From Diprion similis (taxonomy: Eukaryota; Arthropoda; Insecta; Hymenoptera; Diprionidae), in contig NC_060110.1 in the NCBI RefSeq assembly GCF_021155765.1, positions 11,469,501-11,533,500 on the forward strand: a stretch of DNA of 64,000 nt, read 5' to 3'. Position numbers and translations under genes: made by a program. Positions 36,953 to 49,700 of the stretch are shown here, piece after piece (within the stretch, counting starts at the first letter, position 1; every line of letters begins with the position of its first letter). The notes below the pieces were generated by a model that saw only the letters and a program-made list of their open reading frames with translations, was not told the origin of the DNA and did no database searches.

Positions 36953-38708
36953 AATTACAGCTTCTGACTAATCCAATATAGCTGGTATTAAGTGATGTTC
37001 AAAGATTACAATCTGATTTCTTTTTATCTCGTGAAACTGAATTGCGTCTTATCGTTTCCCAACATACGAGAATTGGATAACAATAGTCGTAAGGTGAGAT
37101 ATTTCCAATCGTTCGATTCGTGATGACAAGGCAAACGTCGACTCGGTAGCAGGAATAATGTCGGTCTGCGTCATTCGTGATTACTGCAGATACTTGAATA
37201 CTCAAAATTTATAGTTGATTGTAGTTGTGGCTGCTATTTATTCGAAGTGATATCATTTTTAAAATCTCTTTTAAATGCACGATGTAATTTTACTTTTTTT
37301 TATATCGAATGGATTTGAATAAGTATTTTATATTTCATATTTGAAACAGAGAACGTATTCAATAAGCCGTTTGTCAAAAGCCTCTGTCCAAACGGTTCAC
37401 ATATTTTATGCGGAATTCGGTGGCCAATGATTCACAACAATTCTATCCTACTGAAACAGAATTGTGCTGGAATTTCTAGGCCTCCGCTTAACTTTCAATT
37501 TGCAGTGAGTGTCTTAAGCGATGGATCAATCCTTGCGCTTGAATCTAGCTGTGATTGCATAAATACTTTACCGAAGTGCGTATAAAGACTAAGCGTGTCT
37601 GCTTGTAGCAACTCTGCCCAGAGACCGAGAATACAGAGCGTGTGATTGTAGTAATTCAACAGTGTTTGTGACATCTTTTTAATAGAGGCGGTTGGCTATA
37701 ATAGATATAGCGAGAAGTATCAAAGCTGCAGATCTCAAGTCAATTATCCAACAGCTGTTCTTGAAAGAGAACATCCGCGTACCATCTTCGTGCACAACAG
37801 AACGTAACATGAGCGTGTGTATCCTTACCAAGAGAAATAATGCGGGCACAAATGAAAGTACAAGTAACAAGGTATGTCTCAATTCTTAGGCAAAATATGA
37901 ATATTCGCACTATGCGTATCATTTCACGTTGCATAATTCATTGTTATTACTCTTCTTGAATTTCTCATTTCGGATGGAATCAAAGGCATTTCCATTCATC
38001 CATTTGAATCAAATTTTCAGGACCATTTCCTATGAAGTCTGAAATATCACGCGTTGTTGTTAATGTCAAAAACTTTACACGAAAGAACAGAAGCTATAAT
38101 CGACAATTTTTGGTGACAACAGTCTAAAGAGAACTCAGTGCAACGTGTTGCTCGATCAAAATTCACAATACTGTAACTAAGTTACGGAATAAAAACGCAG
38201 GATTGTTAAGCTTTAAAGAACTGAAAAAAAATTCGGGGGCAGATATTATTATTTCAATGTAACACTTGTAATAATAACAAACAGTTGCATGCACGATTTG
38301 TGGCTAATGGATCAGTAAAAAGTAAACGTTTGAATAGACACATTATGTAATACAATTATGATTGTTACTTAATTACATAAATGGTTGATTAACTTACTCT
38401 TACGACTTACATATACGTTGCTTGGAAGGTGGTGGGGGCCAACACGAAGCAATGTTTTCATATTTGCATCCTGAGGCCTGTGACGCGAGTTTTCAACGAC
38501 TATACGTATAGTGTGGATCATTTTTAATATTCATTTTAAAATCAGTCAGGATATAATATGTATCATAACTCAATTACGCAAGTCAAAGTGGGCATCCCAT
38601 GATTATATCATCTCCACATCCCTTTCATTCCCCCTTACGAGTAGCCTGTGATTCAATACTTCAAATAAAAAAATCAAGGGTATGGATGAGCGGCTGTGAT
38701 ATCTGAAT
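36953..38708. other. Upstream region of esterase A and downstream flank of copy B
   Basis: This contains the copy A promoter. A block at about 37275-37975 is almost identical to 45239-45940 upstream of copy B (I noticed one base change), while the DNA just outside is clearly more diverged. Both strands are open for about 65 codons within the block, but no family is recognised. From 38323 the next duplication unit begins, with an extra stretch of about 85 bp (near 38450-38540) absent from unit A. Confidence 0.5.
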
Positions 38709-41700
38709 CTATAATGTACCAGCGTAGAACTTTTCCCAAAACCGCATTCGCTCTTCGTGAAAACCACTTTTAACCTCAACTCTAGCATCGGATCCATTTC
38801 CGATCTGAAGATATTTTTTACCCGATGAGTATGGTTCCCAAATCACGTTGCCATTCAGAGCTGCAGTAGTCGGCAACCTGAAACATGTTTCATCGTTGAA
38901 TATAGTTATCAAACAAGAAGTGGCGATGCGATTGGTTTCACCTGCTCGTAGCTTGATATTCACCCATTCGTAGCAAACGACGTCCATAGCTCTACCATTG
39001 CATCAACAATTCTCAAGTCAGTTTCAGTGAATTCAGTGCCTGGAGGTCCAAACATTTCCTTTGGTCCAGGAAGGAGATAAATCAGCTCGTCACCGTGCGA
39101 CGCACCCCAATCCTCTGTGTTACCGTGACTAAATTTGTAGCTGTAGCTGAAAGCACCTCTGTAGTCAAAAGTGCATAGGTAAACCGGATTCTTGTACGCT
39201 GCATGTGCTGCATGCTGCTCAACTTCTTGATAGGCAGGATAAATATACAAAGCGTCAGTTATAAGTTTCGTCAAGTTAATCAGCAGCTGAAAGCAAGACA
39301 GAGAGTAAAAATAATTTTGGAAGCTTGCAGCAGTTATCTCTCTGGTTTTGCAACACCCACCGATTTTCTGTCAGCAGTTGGATCGTTTAAGTTATAGAAC
39401 GACTTAAGAGCAGCAGTGTAGGCTGCTGCATCAGGTGCCCAAGTGTCATGTTTGAATATTTTCAGCAAGAAAAACTCGATGTTGTTTAAGAATCCCTCAG
39501 CAAGATCTGGCCTGTCGTAATACTCTGAAAACGGGAACGGTACAAGTTGTATAAAAAATAATAAATACATTGCCTCACAGCTGTAGGTTTCATATCTGTG
39601 AGGGAGTCACCCGTGCCGATAATTGACCAGTTTGCCTGGCTTCTAGCTAGAGCCAGATGAGTATTTATTGGCTTGGTCGAAGTCGGCAAAGCTGGACCAG
39701 ATACTGATCAGACCTATTCCAGATAAACTAGCCAGAGCGAACTCGTCAAATCTCGATTTGGCTTTAGACAGTCACTAGGCAACATTTCGTTACATTTCGT
39801 CACAGTAAGTCGACACTTTTTCTGCCGATCAACTGACTAGAAAGAAAGGAAACTAGACAGGGTATTTCTAGCGCCTATTTTAAATTTTTATCCGGGCAAG
39901 TATAGACGTACAGACAGCTAGATGCTGGTGGAATGTAGGATCACGGATTACTGACGAAAAATCTTGGAGAATATACTCCTGAAAAGCGCACTGCCTATCC
40001 TTTAGCATTATGTTCGTCAAAGCCGAGTAGCCAGATAAAGATAGATGTAGCGCAAAGGCGTTAGAGTGACAGAGAACGAAAATCCCGCAAGTGTATCATC
40101 AATTCCAGATTAGCGTGTGGCTAATCCTACCCTCTTCGCTTCACTAGGCTTCTGATAGCAACGGCAATACGCTGCTATATGTATGTGATTTTGGACGAAG
40201 ACGCCGGAAAACGAACTTCCATGACCGAATTCTGTATAAACGAACTGCCAGGACCGAATTCTCTAGAATCGAACTTCCAAATCAAAATTCTATAGAAACG
40301 AACTTCCAGAGCGGAATTCTGTAGGAACGAACTGCAGGTCGCAATTCTGTAGAAACATTCTGGTTAGAATCAGGCTTTTCCCATTTGTTCTGTAGAATCG
40401 AGCAATCTAAGAGAATTCATTTGTAGAGACGACTTTTCAGGAGAATCTCTATGGATACAGACCTAAAGTAATTCTTTAGAAACGAACTCTGTAGAAACGA
40501 TTCTGTAGAAACGGTGTCTACTCAATTTTTGAGGGAGGCCGTCGTGCCTCCCCCTCCCCCCCCCCCCCATACTTGCCTGCTGTAACAACAATTCCTTCAT
40601 CCCGAGTGACAAGGGACACCCAAGGTATATCACGTTTTTTGTCGGCGGCGAGAAGATTCGCCGGAGTATCCGTAAGCAACGCGCCTTCTACATCAGGCTC
40701 GATTACTGGAATCCAGCCCATGAAAGTGAATAATTTCATTTCCCTCAGCACGATCTCGGTATCGTACAGATACGACCCGTTGAAACTTCTCAGACAATCG
40801 AGAAGGATGGTCGACGTATCGGTTGAACAACCAAGGTATTCGCCCAACTTAGTTACGCGATGGGCAGCCACCGACCACGGTTCTGGAGCTATTGGGGTGA
40901 TTGCTGTTCCGCTATGTGTCATGTACCTGTGAAAGAGTCCTGTAAATAATTGGATGGTTATTTTCCAAAGCCATCAATTTTGGCTTAATCGTGAGCTATA
41001 CATGACTTGTTTATTACAGAAGGATCATCATGTATCTTGCCAAAATCAGCGGGATCTCCTCACCTTTTGTCAAAGGAGATAACGTTAAGAATTGGACGTT
41101 ATTGGCACCCGAACTTCCACCGAAGATTGTGACTTGATCGGGATCACCACCAAAATACTTGATGTTTTCTTGGGTCCATTTCAAAGCTTGAACTATGTCT
41201 TTCAGTTGATTGTTTCCCGGTGATACTTCGTCACCCGTAGTCAGAAATCCTAGTATTCCGAAACGATAATTGGGGACGAGGAGCACTACGTCCTTATCAA
41301 GGAGGAACCGGGGACTCCATCGCTCAGGAGTGCTCGTTCCAAATTTGAATTGTCCACCATACATGTAGACCATCACTGGCAGTAACGTCGAATTTTTGGC
41401 CGTCGGAATCTACGATCATACACGAAAATAATGCCTTCAATGTGTTTATCAACTTTCACACCGAGTGAAGTATTGTAATAACTTTAACAAGAATAAAAGA
41501 CTATCTATTAGAATTTTTTAATAATACGCTATCATGGAAAGCAACAAATTAAACGTGAATTGCGAATATGACCATTTGTCGTTTACCCCATTGTGTTGTT
41601 CAATATAACGACCGACGAAACATGAGTCGAGTTTCAGAGCATAGATCAGATGATTTTTTTGTTCAAAACTCTTTTCAGACATCGTATAAAAATTGAAGTT

Positions 41701-44700
41701 TTCTTTTTTGTTCACGAACCGGATATTTCATTAGTAACAGTACATGAGAAAAATAACGAAATAAATTACAACGCCGTCGCAAAAAAGTTTCTGTGACAGT
41801 TTGATCTTATTTACATTGTTTCTTGTCGCCAGTCACGAGTTGATTACCTACACCGTAAATTCGAAAAATGTACGTATTTTTGTCTCGTCCTGCAAAATCA
41901 CGGGAAATTCGGTAATGAAGTTCTAGCTGTGAGTCGTATTTTTCAATGCATCTGCGTCGTCAAAGGTCAGAGTGTTGTTTTTTGATCATTAGTTTTTATT
42001 TGAACACACAATCAGGAATACGTTCGATGTGTCGAGCATCATCAACTGAGTAAAAAACTGTGAAAAAGTGAATTTGAATCTTTTCTGAAATAATACGTGC
42101 CTTACGATTTCAACAGAACAATGACAACAGAATTCCAGAAAAGATATGAATCTTTTGACATTGGCTTGGTGTTGTCTGACGCATGTAATTTTCTGTTATT
42201 ACGTACTCAATCTCTTCGCACCCACAACCCATTCGACGTATTTTTCATCTGGAAACATATTCGTTTCATTCGATTAAACAATGTCTCGTGATTCGCACAT
42301 CCTCTCTCATTCCCCGAATCCTGACCTTCACTTTAATTTCCGCACTCACTCGCTTTCGCTCTGATCATTCCACTTCACTTCCTATCAATCTTCTGAACTG
42401 TACACTTGGTTTTCACCTTTCAGACCTATCACCTCACAATAAACACGAAACTGATATTTCAATCATACCCAGATTCATTCAACTCTACTTTGCGACTTCC
42501 TCGTAATTAACATGATGTAAAAGTGAATAATTGAACTCAAGATCGTTACGCTGTCATTTTTCGTTTTTTCACATGAACTTTTTTCCACGTGTTTCAAAGT
42601 CGTAAAAAAATCTTACAGTTATCCGACAGATTCGAATTGGTTGCACTTCACATTCTGTCCAGTGTATATTACACAGTGATCGTAAACAAAGTTCTTTACG
42701 CTCGTTAATTGTACAACTTTCCTGCCTAGGTGGCAAAGAGGAAGTAATGGCAACACTACTTCCAGTAAAAAGTAAAGAGCGACGCAACGCGATAGCATAC
42801 CCGTGGAGTATAAATATTGAGATAAAGGCAGTCTTCGTCCCCAAAGAGCTCGTATTCCCGTTGAATGCACGCGTTGGGATTACTGCCAGCGTCTAGAATC
42901 CCATTCCAAGGACCAGCCGGTACAGCTTGCTTAAACCTGGATCAGAAGAACGGAAATCTGGTTTGTCCCATAACCTCGTTCGGCTGTTCAATTTTCTTAA
43001 CGTTGAAACTGCCAATCATGATGCCAAGCTGCTTTACCTCAATTAACATGGTATGTGACTTCGATGACTTTAGTTCTTCATTTAAATATTTTAAATGGTT
43101 TTTGGAAAGGGATTCAACAGTTAACATTAATACACCCCTACATAATTACACTGCTACCTGCGTGGGGGGGGAGTTCATTTCGACTAACATCCGCTCCTCA
43201 ATACCCCCCCCCCCCCCCCCAATTTGGGATTTTTCATACCGTGTAAGACTATCTCTGCTGAATATTATCTCAAAATTTTCCGTTTCCCTAATCTAAGTTT
43301 CTAGCAGTCATAATTTATGCAATTTTTCTGAATCGGAAAGTCATATCAACAAAAACAATATGATTATTAGATTTGTCCTCAATCTTTTGACTGGCAAATG
43401 AATTCAATTCCAATTCACCAAAAGTTGGGCTCGCTGCTGAATATCCATCGGCCACATCTATAAAAGACACTCGGGTTTTCCATTCATCCATTAATTTATT
43501 CATTAATTTTCTATACCTTATACAGAAGGCAGTGTGAAAACCCGATATAGGGATGATAATACCTCTGTAAGCAATAAAAAAAAATACTACTCATTAGTAA
43601 ACATGAAACAAGTGAAACATCTGCATATCACTAACTGATTATACGAAATTCCATTTTATTCGTCGTATAGCCCCATTTTTGATAAATCGATATCTAATCC
43701 ACTTGCCAATCAAAAAGCAGTACCCCACCAATGGAAAAATATGTAAAAATCATCACCCGAGATCCTCAGTGATAAATTGTGACGTTTTTACGAACTGATA
43801 AAATTAGACCTTCTGATACGCTGAAGATACCATCTTGAGCAAGCATTCGAAACTTTTCGCTTGCATCAAAGAATTTGAAAGGAACATAGAAATAAACAAT
43901 ATTTCCAACTTGTCGAAACATCGAATGTTCTCTTTCAGAATTACTTTTGACAATCGAAACGTAATTCGAAAATTTCTTAAAATTTGTTTCCCAAAAGTTT
44001 GAGTTCAGGTGAACCTAATCGTGACGCTGTTTTTGGTGATGTAACTTATTAACCCCGGGATATTATCCATTAAGGATTCTTAGATTGTAAGAATTGCCAT
44101 GTTTTGGCTATTGAAGACTTCCAAATGGAAAGCCAAACAGTCTTCAGAAAAATCATGTCTCGTATTTTCACATGGTACAACAAAATCCCCAATGTTCAAA
44201 AAAAAATGCTGAGGTTTTTGAGGGCGGTCGAGTTGAATTATTCTAAAACAACGGTAAAACAAATTCTACCCAAGGAAACGTGATCCGCAAAATAATGTAC
44301 AGACTGGAAGTATTTTGCCCCCTTCTACTATTTCAGAATGCAAAATATAATTCACACTGGTGAAATTAAAAAACTTTTACCGCGCTGGAAAGTTATTTGT
44401 ATTCCAATAAAAAATCTTGTTATCATGAGTCTATATTTGATTAATGTTTGTGACTTGTATCCACAGAATATCATTTCGATACTTGACCGATGAATTATGG
44501 TTGTTGCGATAGCAGTATCAGTATCAGCAGTCGCTGAGTGACCTTGTATAAAAATCAAGGAACTGATGTATAGTTGACCTACAGTAGATTGATGATGGTT
44601 TGTTTCCGGTGTATGCGGAAACTGTTAATTTCTACACTAAGTTATTATGACAAACCTAAGATCCCCAACCGGCGGCTCAGCAAACGGGATTCCCTTGAAG

Positions 44701-44921
44701 GCGAAGAATCTTCTACCGTGGTGTGTGACCATGTTTATACCTCTGAGTGTTCCCTGAGGTATCGTCGTTTCCGGACGTATCCAGTCTTCGCCCGCAGGAA
44801 TCGCTCCATCTTTTATCGAAGTAATACCACAGTTTGCAAGACATGTGCTCAGAAAAAGTGCCTCCAACAGGTAGGCGGTTGCATTGTAACACGACAGCGA
44901 GGCGACCGTTTCGACAAGCAT
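38709..44921 (-). CDS. Type-B carboxylesterase, copy B
   Basis: Exons in translation order: 44656-44921, 42801-42936, 41064-41409, 40577-40939, 39361-39524, 38964-39286, 38709-38877; 1767 nt, 588 aa, the same lengths exon by exon as copy A. The catalytic set is complete by position: Ser233 in GGSSG, Glu363 in RDEG and His488 in ASHGDELIYLL. The start carries the same hydrophobic segment as copy A. The exon ending at 40577 uses a GC donor (G|GCAAGT). An esterase-like exon of about 38 codons (39579-39691) sits in that intron, as in copy A. The last exon is nearly identical to that of copy A. This is a likely active alpha/beta-hydrolase, secreted or membrane-anchored. The GGSSG elbow is not the GQSAG of typical juvenile hormone esterase, so I do not assign that role. 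Confidence 0.8.
39569..39691 (-). other. Fossil or optional esterase exon inside copy B intron 4
   Basis: In frame after the GC donor this reads PTSTKPINTHLALARSQANW and then TGDSLTDMKPTA, the counterpart of the 32068-32193 stretch in copy A. The acceptor is GGTCCAG. A consensus donor GCT|GTGAGG (exon end 39579) plus the CAGAG|TAT acceptor at 39522 would keep frame and give 625 aa. The copy A-type junction would give TAG. Confidence 0.5.
40213..40515. repeat. 29-bp degenerate tandem repeat in copy B intron 4
   Basis: Five clear units start at 40213, 40242, 40271, 40300 and 40329 (consensus GAACTTCCAGACCGAATTCT then GTAGAAAC). They decay into scattered GTAGAAACGA pieces up to 40515, followed by a poly-C run at 40548-40568. 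The corresponding intron of copy A lacks this array, so it arose after the duplication. Confidence 0.75.
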
Positions 44922-46799
44922 GGCTACAGCTTCTGACTATTCTAATATAACTGTTACCAAGTGATGTTCAAAGATAGCGACTTCTTTTTATCTCGTGACA
45001 CTGGAATCCGTCTTATCATTTCTCAACATACGGAAGTTGGATAGCAATAGTCTTAAGGTGGATTATTTTCAATATTTCGATTCATGATGACAAGGCAAAC
45101 CTCGACTCGGTAGCAGGAATAATGTCAGTCTGCATCATTCGTGATTACTGCAGATACTTGAATACTCAAAATTTATAGTTAATTGTAGTTATGGCTGCTA
45201 TTTATTCAAAGTGATATCATTCGTAAAATGTGTTTTAAATGCACGATGTAATTTTACTTTTTTTTATATCGAATGGATTTGAATAAGTATTTTATATTTC
45301 ATATTTGAAACAGAGAACGTATTCAATAAGCCGTTTGTCAAAAGCCTCTGTCCAAACGGTTCACATATTTTATCCGGAATTCGGTGGCCAATGATTCACA
45401 ACAATTCTATCCTACTGAAACAGAATTGTGCTGGAATTTCTAGGCCTCCGCTTAACTTTCAATTTGCAGTGAGTGTCTTAAGCGATGGATCAATCCTTGC
45501 GCTTGAATCTAGCTGTGATTGCATAAATACTTTACCGAAGTGCGTATAAAGACTAAGCGTGTCTGCTTGTAGCAACTCTGCCCAGAGACCGAGAATACAG
45601 AGCGTGTGATTGTAGTAATTCAACAGTGTTTGTGACATCTTTTTAATAGAGGCGGTTGGCTATAATAGATATAGCGAGAAGTATCAAAGCTGCAGATCTC
45701 AAGTCAATTATCCAACAGCTGTTCTTGAAAGAGAACATCCGCGTACCATCTTCGTGCACAACAGAACGTAACATGAGCGTGTGTATCCTTACCAAGAGAA
45801 ATAATGCGGGCACAAATGAAAGTACAAGTAACAAGGTATGTCTCAATTCTTAGGCAAAATATGAATATTCGCACTATGCGTATCATTTCACGTTGCATAA
45901 TTCATTGTTATTACTCTTCTTGAATTTCTCATTTCGGATGGAATCAAAGGCATTTCCATTCATCCATTTGAATAGAATTTTCAGGAGCGTTTTCTATGAA
46001 CCCTAAAATATCACGCGTTGTTGTTAATGTCAAATATTTGCACGAAAGAACAGAAGCTATGATCGACAATTTTTGGCGACAACAGTCTAAAGAGAACTCA
46101 GTGCAACGCGCTGCTCGATCGAAATTCATAATATTTTACGAAGCTCAAATCTTATTTCAGATCTAGTTCTGAATCCTGGCAAACGCGTATCACTAACACA
46201 GCAAGACTTTCTTCACGCACCACATATAATAATAACGAACGTTGTACGAACAACCTGCGAGTGATGAATGAATAAAAAAATCAACTACGAATACGCATTA
46301 TGTGATACTATCACGATTATCATGATATTATTACAATAATTAGGTATGAAAAGTAAATTCTGTACATGACATTCTAAGATCGGCATCAAATATTTATTGC
46401 TATATCTCTTTCAGGTTCTCCGACGGGTAAGTAACAACAATAGTTTATTGTGTATCAAAGGGCGTAAAGCGGGCTTTTTTAAACCGAGTGTGGCGATTAC
46501 AGTACGAGCCGAAGACGAGAATGTCGCTTATTAGAAAGAAAAAGAGTGGTTAGATATTTGCCAATCAGATTTATTAGCAAAATAAAACGTATTTTATCTC
46601 AATTATTGATAATTTTCTTGAAAATATTGAAAAATATTTTAGCGGGCGTATTCAATATTTTTGCTTGTTGGTATGAAAACGGTCACTTCAGTTCCGCTTA
46701 ATGGATGAAAAAAAAACGCGAAAAACGTGCATGCATTACAAGAAATATTTTGAGGCAGAGAATGTAGATTTTGATTAGGAACCGCAGTTCGAACTACAT
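44922..46799. other. Upstream region of esterase B
   Basis: This holds the copy B promoter, including the block 45239-45940 that is almost identical to the copy A upstream block. From about 46140 similarity to unit A stops. Near 46290-46330 a motif shared with the other units (ACTACGAATACGCATTATGTGA) marks the 3' flank of copy C. No gene is supported. Confidence 0.45.
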
Positions 46800-49700
46800 C
46801 TACTTTTTAGCAGCATAGAAATTTTCCCAAAACTGCATTCGTTCTCTATGGAAAATGCTTTGAACCTCAAGTCTGGTATCGGGTCCATTTCCGATCTGAA
46901 GATATTTTTCATCTGATGAGAATGGTTCCCAAATTGTATTGTCATTGAGAGCTGCAGTAGTCGGAATCCTGAAGATATTTACCATCGTTGAATATAGTTA
47001 TTAAACAAAGAGTGGTGATACCTTTAACTTCATGCAATCGTGGCTTGATATTTACCCATTGATAACAAACGATGTCCATAGGTCTACCATCTTGTCAACC
47101 ATTTCCAGGTCAGTCTTACTATACTCAGAGCCCGGTGGTCCAAAACTTTCGAGTGGTCCAGGAAGGAGGTAAAGCAGCTCGTCACCGTGTGCCGCGCCCC
47201 AATCCTCTGCGTTACCATCACTGAACTTATAGCTATAGCTTAAAGTGCCCCGATAATCAAAAGAGCAAAAGTATACGGGACTCTTGTAAGCCGGGTTGTT
47301 TGCATATTTCTGGACCTCGTTGTAAATAGAGTAGATAAATTTGCCATCGGTGATAATGCGAGTCAGATTGAGCATTAGCTGAAAGCAACATTAATCACAC
47401 CATAATTAATGGAACTTGAACTTCTATCGTCAAGTGTTACAATTCTCACCAATTTTCTGTCAGCAGTTAGATCGTTCAAGTAACGAGACTTCAGAGCAGC
47501 TGTTTGGGCATCCACGTCAGCTGACCATGCGTCATATCTCAAGAAGCTGATTAAGTGAGAGTCAACGTTGTCCAAAAATTGCTGGAACAAGTCTGGCCTA
47601 TTATAGTATACTGAAATATATAGAACAAGGACAACTTTGAGAAAAAATCGACAAGACAAAATACTACTGTCGCTACTACTAAAGTTTCTCGCAATATCCA
47701 TCTGTGTGAGATATAGATATTAAGTTGGTCCTCATTTATGGCTCGGAAGAATTTTTAGAATTCACCCCCCCCCCCCTCTCGCCGGATCAGCTTGAATTCA
47801 ATAAGAAAAACAATTCCCTAATTTTTTCAGGTTTTCATCTGACCTCCAACCCCCGTCTGCCTTATGAGGGTGGATTGCAATACACGTGTTCAGGCCACAT
47901 TCTCTGCACACCTTCTCAATCTGACTATTAGTCACTTTTAATCTCTTTTACTCAGATTTAGTGGGTGTACCATTCGTCTGGATTGCCTGGTATGATGATG
48001 TGAATTTTTTTCTCAGATAGCAGCGCCAATGCCCACGAAAATCTCGCGGCCGCAGATTTTCTTCAAAATTATTACTTTCGCAATACAATATTTACCGTCG
48101 ATGTGACCAAACACGGGTATTGTAAATAGGGGAAATCACCCTTTTGCAGGCAAGGGTTGGTGTTGAGATAAATATCTGAAAAAATTTGATTGTTTTATAA
48201 TTATTTGGAGGCAATTTCAGTGGTAAATGATAAAAAATCGACCGAGCCTTGACGAAGGACTGCCTTGATAGACTAGCACAATGTTCGTAGCTTCATGTTG
48301 TTCAGCCGATACTTGCCTCCAGTCATAACAATTCCTTCTTCCCCAGTTACGAGGGCCACCCACGGCAAATCATGCTTCTTCCCGCTGGTAATGATATTCA
48401 ACGGAGTATCCGTAATCAATGCACCTTCTATATCAGGTTCGACAACAGGACCCCAAGCAAGATATCCGGCCAATTTCATTTCCTTCAACACCACCTCTGT
48501 ATCGTACAAGTATGATCCATTGAAAGTCCTCAGGCAATTAACAAGGGCGGTTGACGTGTCGGTTGGGCAACCAAGGTATTCGCCCAACTTGGTGGCTCGC
48601 CTGGCGGCCACTGAATACGGTTCAGAAATCAATGGCGATGTTCCCGGTGCACTGTGTGTCATGTATTGGTGGAAGAGTCCTGTAAAGAGTGTGTGCTCCT
48701 CATTCGTCAAGGCAAAATGCTATGTGTTTAATACCTATTTAGTACAAAACAAATTCAATGTCGTCCTGGATTTCTCTTACAATTAAAATATACCATAAAT
48801 ATATTTTGATCCAACTAAAAAACTCTGCTAACCTTTGGTTAAAGGAGATACAGTTAACAGGTGAACGCTAACGGAGCCTGAACTTCCACCCATGATAGTC
48901 ACTCGATTTGGATCACCACCGAAATACTTGATGTTTTTTTGGGTCCACCTCAAAGCTTCAACTATATCTTTTAGTAAATTATTTCCAGGTGATACTTCGT
49001 CGCCGGTACTCAAAAATCCTAATATTCCGAAACGATAGTTCGGAACTACGAGGACCAAGTCCTTGTTCAGAAGAAATTGTGGACCCCATCGCTTAGGACT
49101 GCTGACACCAAATCTGAATTGTCCACCGTATATGTACACCATCACTGGAAGTAACGTAGCATTTTCGCTACTAGGAAGCTATGCGATAAAGATAATAACT
49201 ATATGATGTCTTGCTTTTTTATTTGATAATTTATCAAGCTAACCGTAGACCGTGAATCTGAATAATTGCCACGCATGCCTTTTATTTTATTGTACATATT
49301 ATAAATGAACAAATAATGGCAAACCTATGCATCATAAAGAGAGAACATGCCGTGATCACTTGTTTATTGCACTTTGTTTACTGATTTCATCTGTACGTAT
49401 AATCTACATCACAATCTTAGAGATTGACATCATAAGCATGCATTTCTAAAGCCACGTATAGATTTGAGTATATTACACAACCGAACGTATTTCCACTCCA
49501 TGCTTTCTTCATGGAGCAAACGCTCAAGTCTGCACGTAGCTTAAGGCTCTGGGAAAAAATGATCATTCCGATTTTTGGAAATGTTGCACACCAGACTGGC
49601 TCATTGTAGGAAAAAAAGTTGATATCAGAAGTTTGAAGTCAGAATTCAAATGATCAAGGATCTGTTTATTTCTCGAGATTAACCCTTACGATGTAACCAC

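Noticed and set aside
37679-37889. Open frames on both strands (about 65 codons), duplicated at 45643-45853, one quite hydrophobic
   Set aside because: No start context, splice partner or family is recognised. The two strands are open together, and preservation is explained by the near-identity of the whole block.
40573-40932. Long plus-strand open frames opposite esterase exon 4 (also 32854-33228, 48295-48786, 54479-54916)
   Set aside because: These are antisense shadows. They follow the coding constraint of the minus-strand exon, and the minus-strand translation has the esterase motifs.
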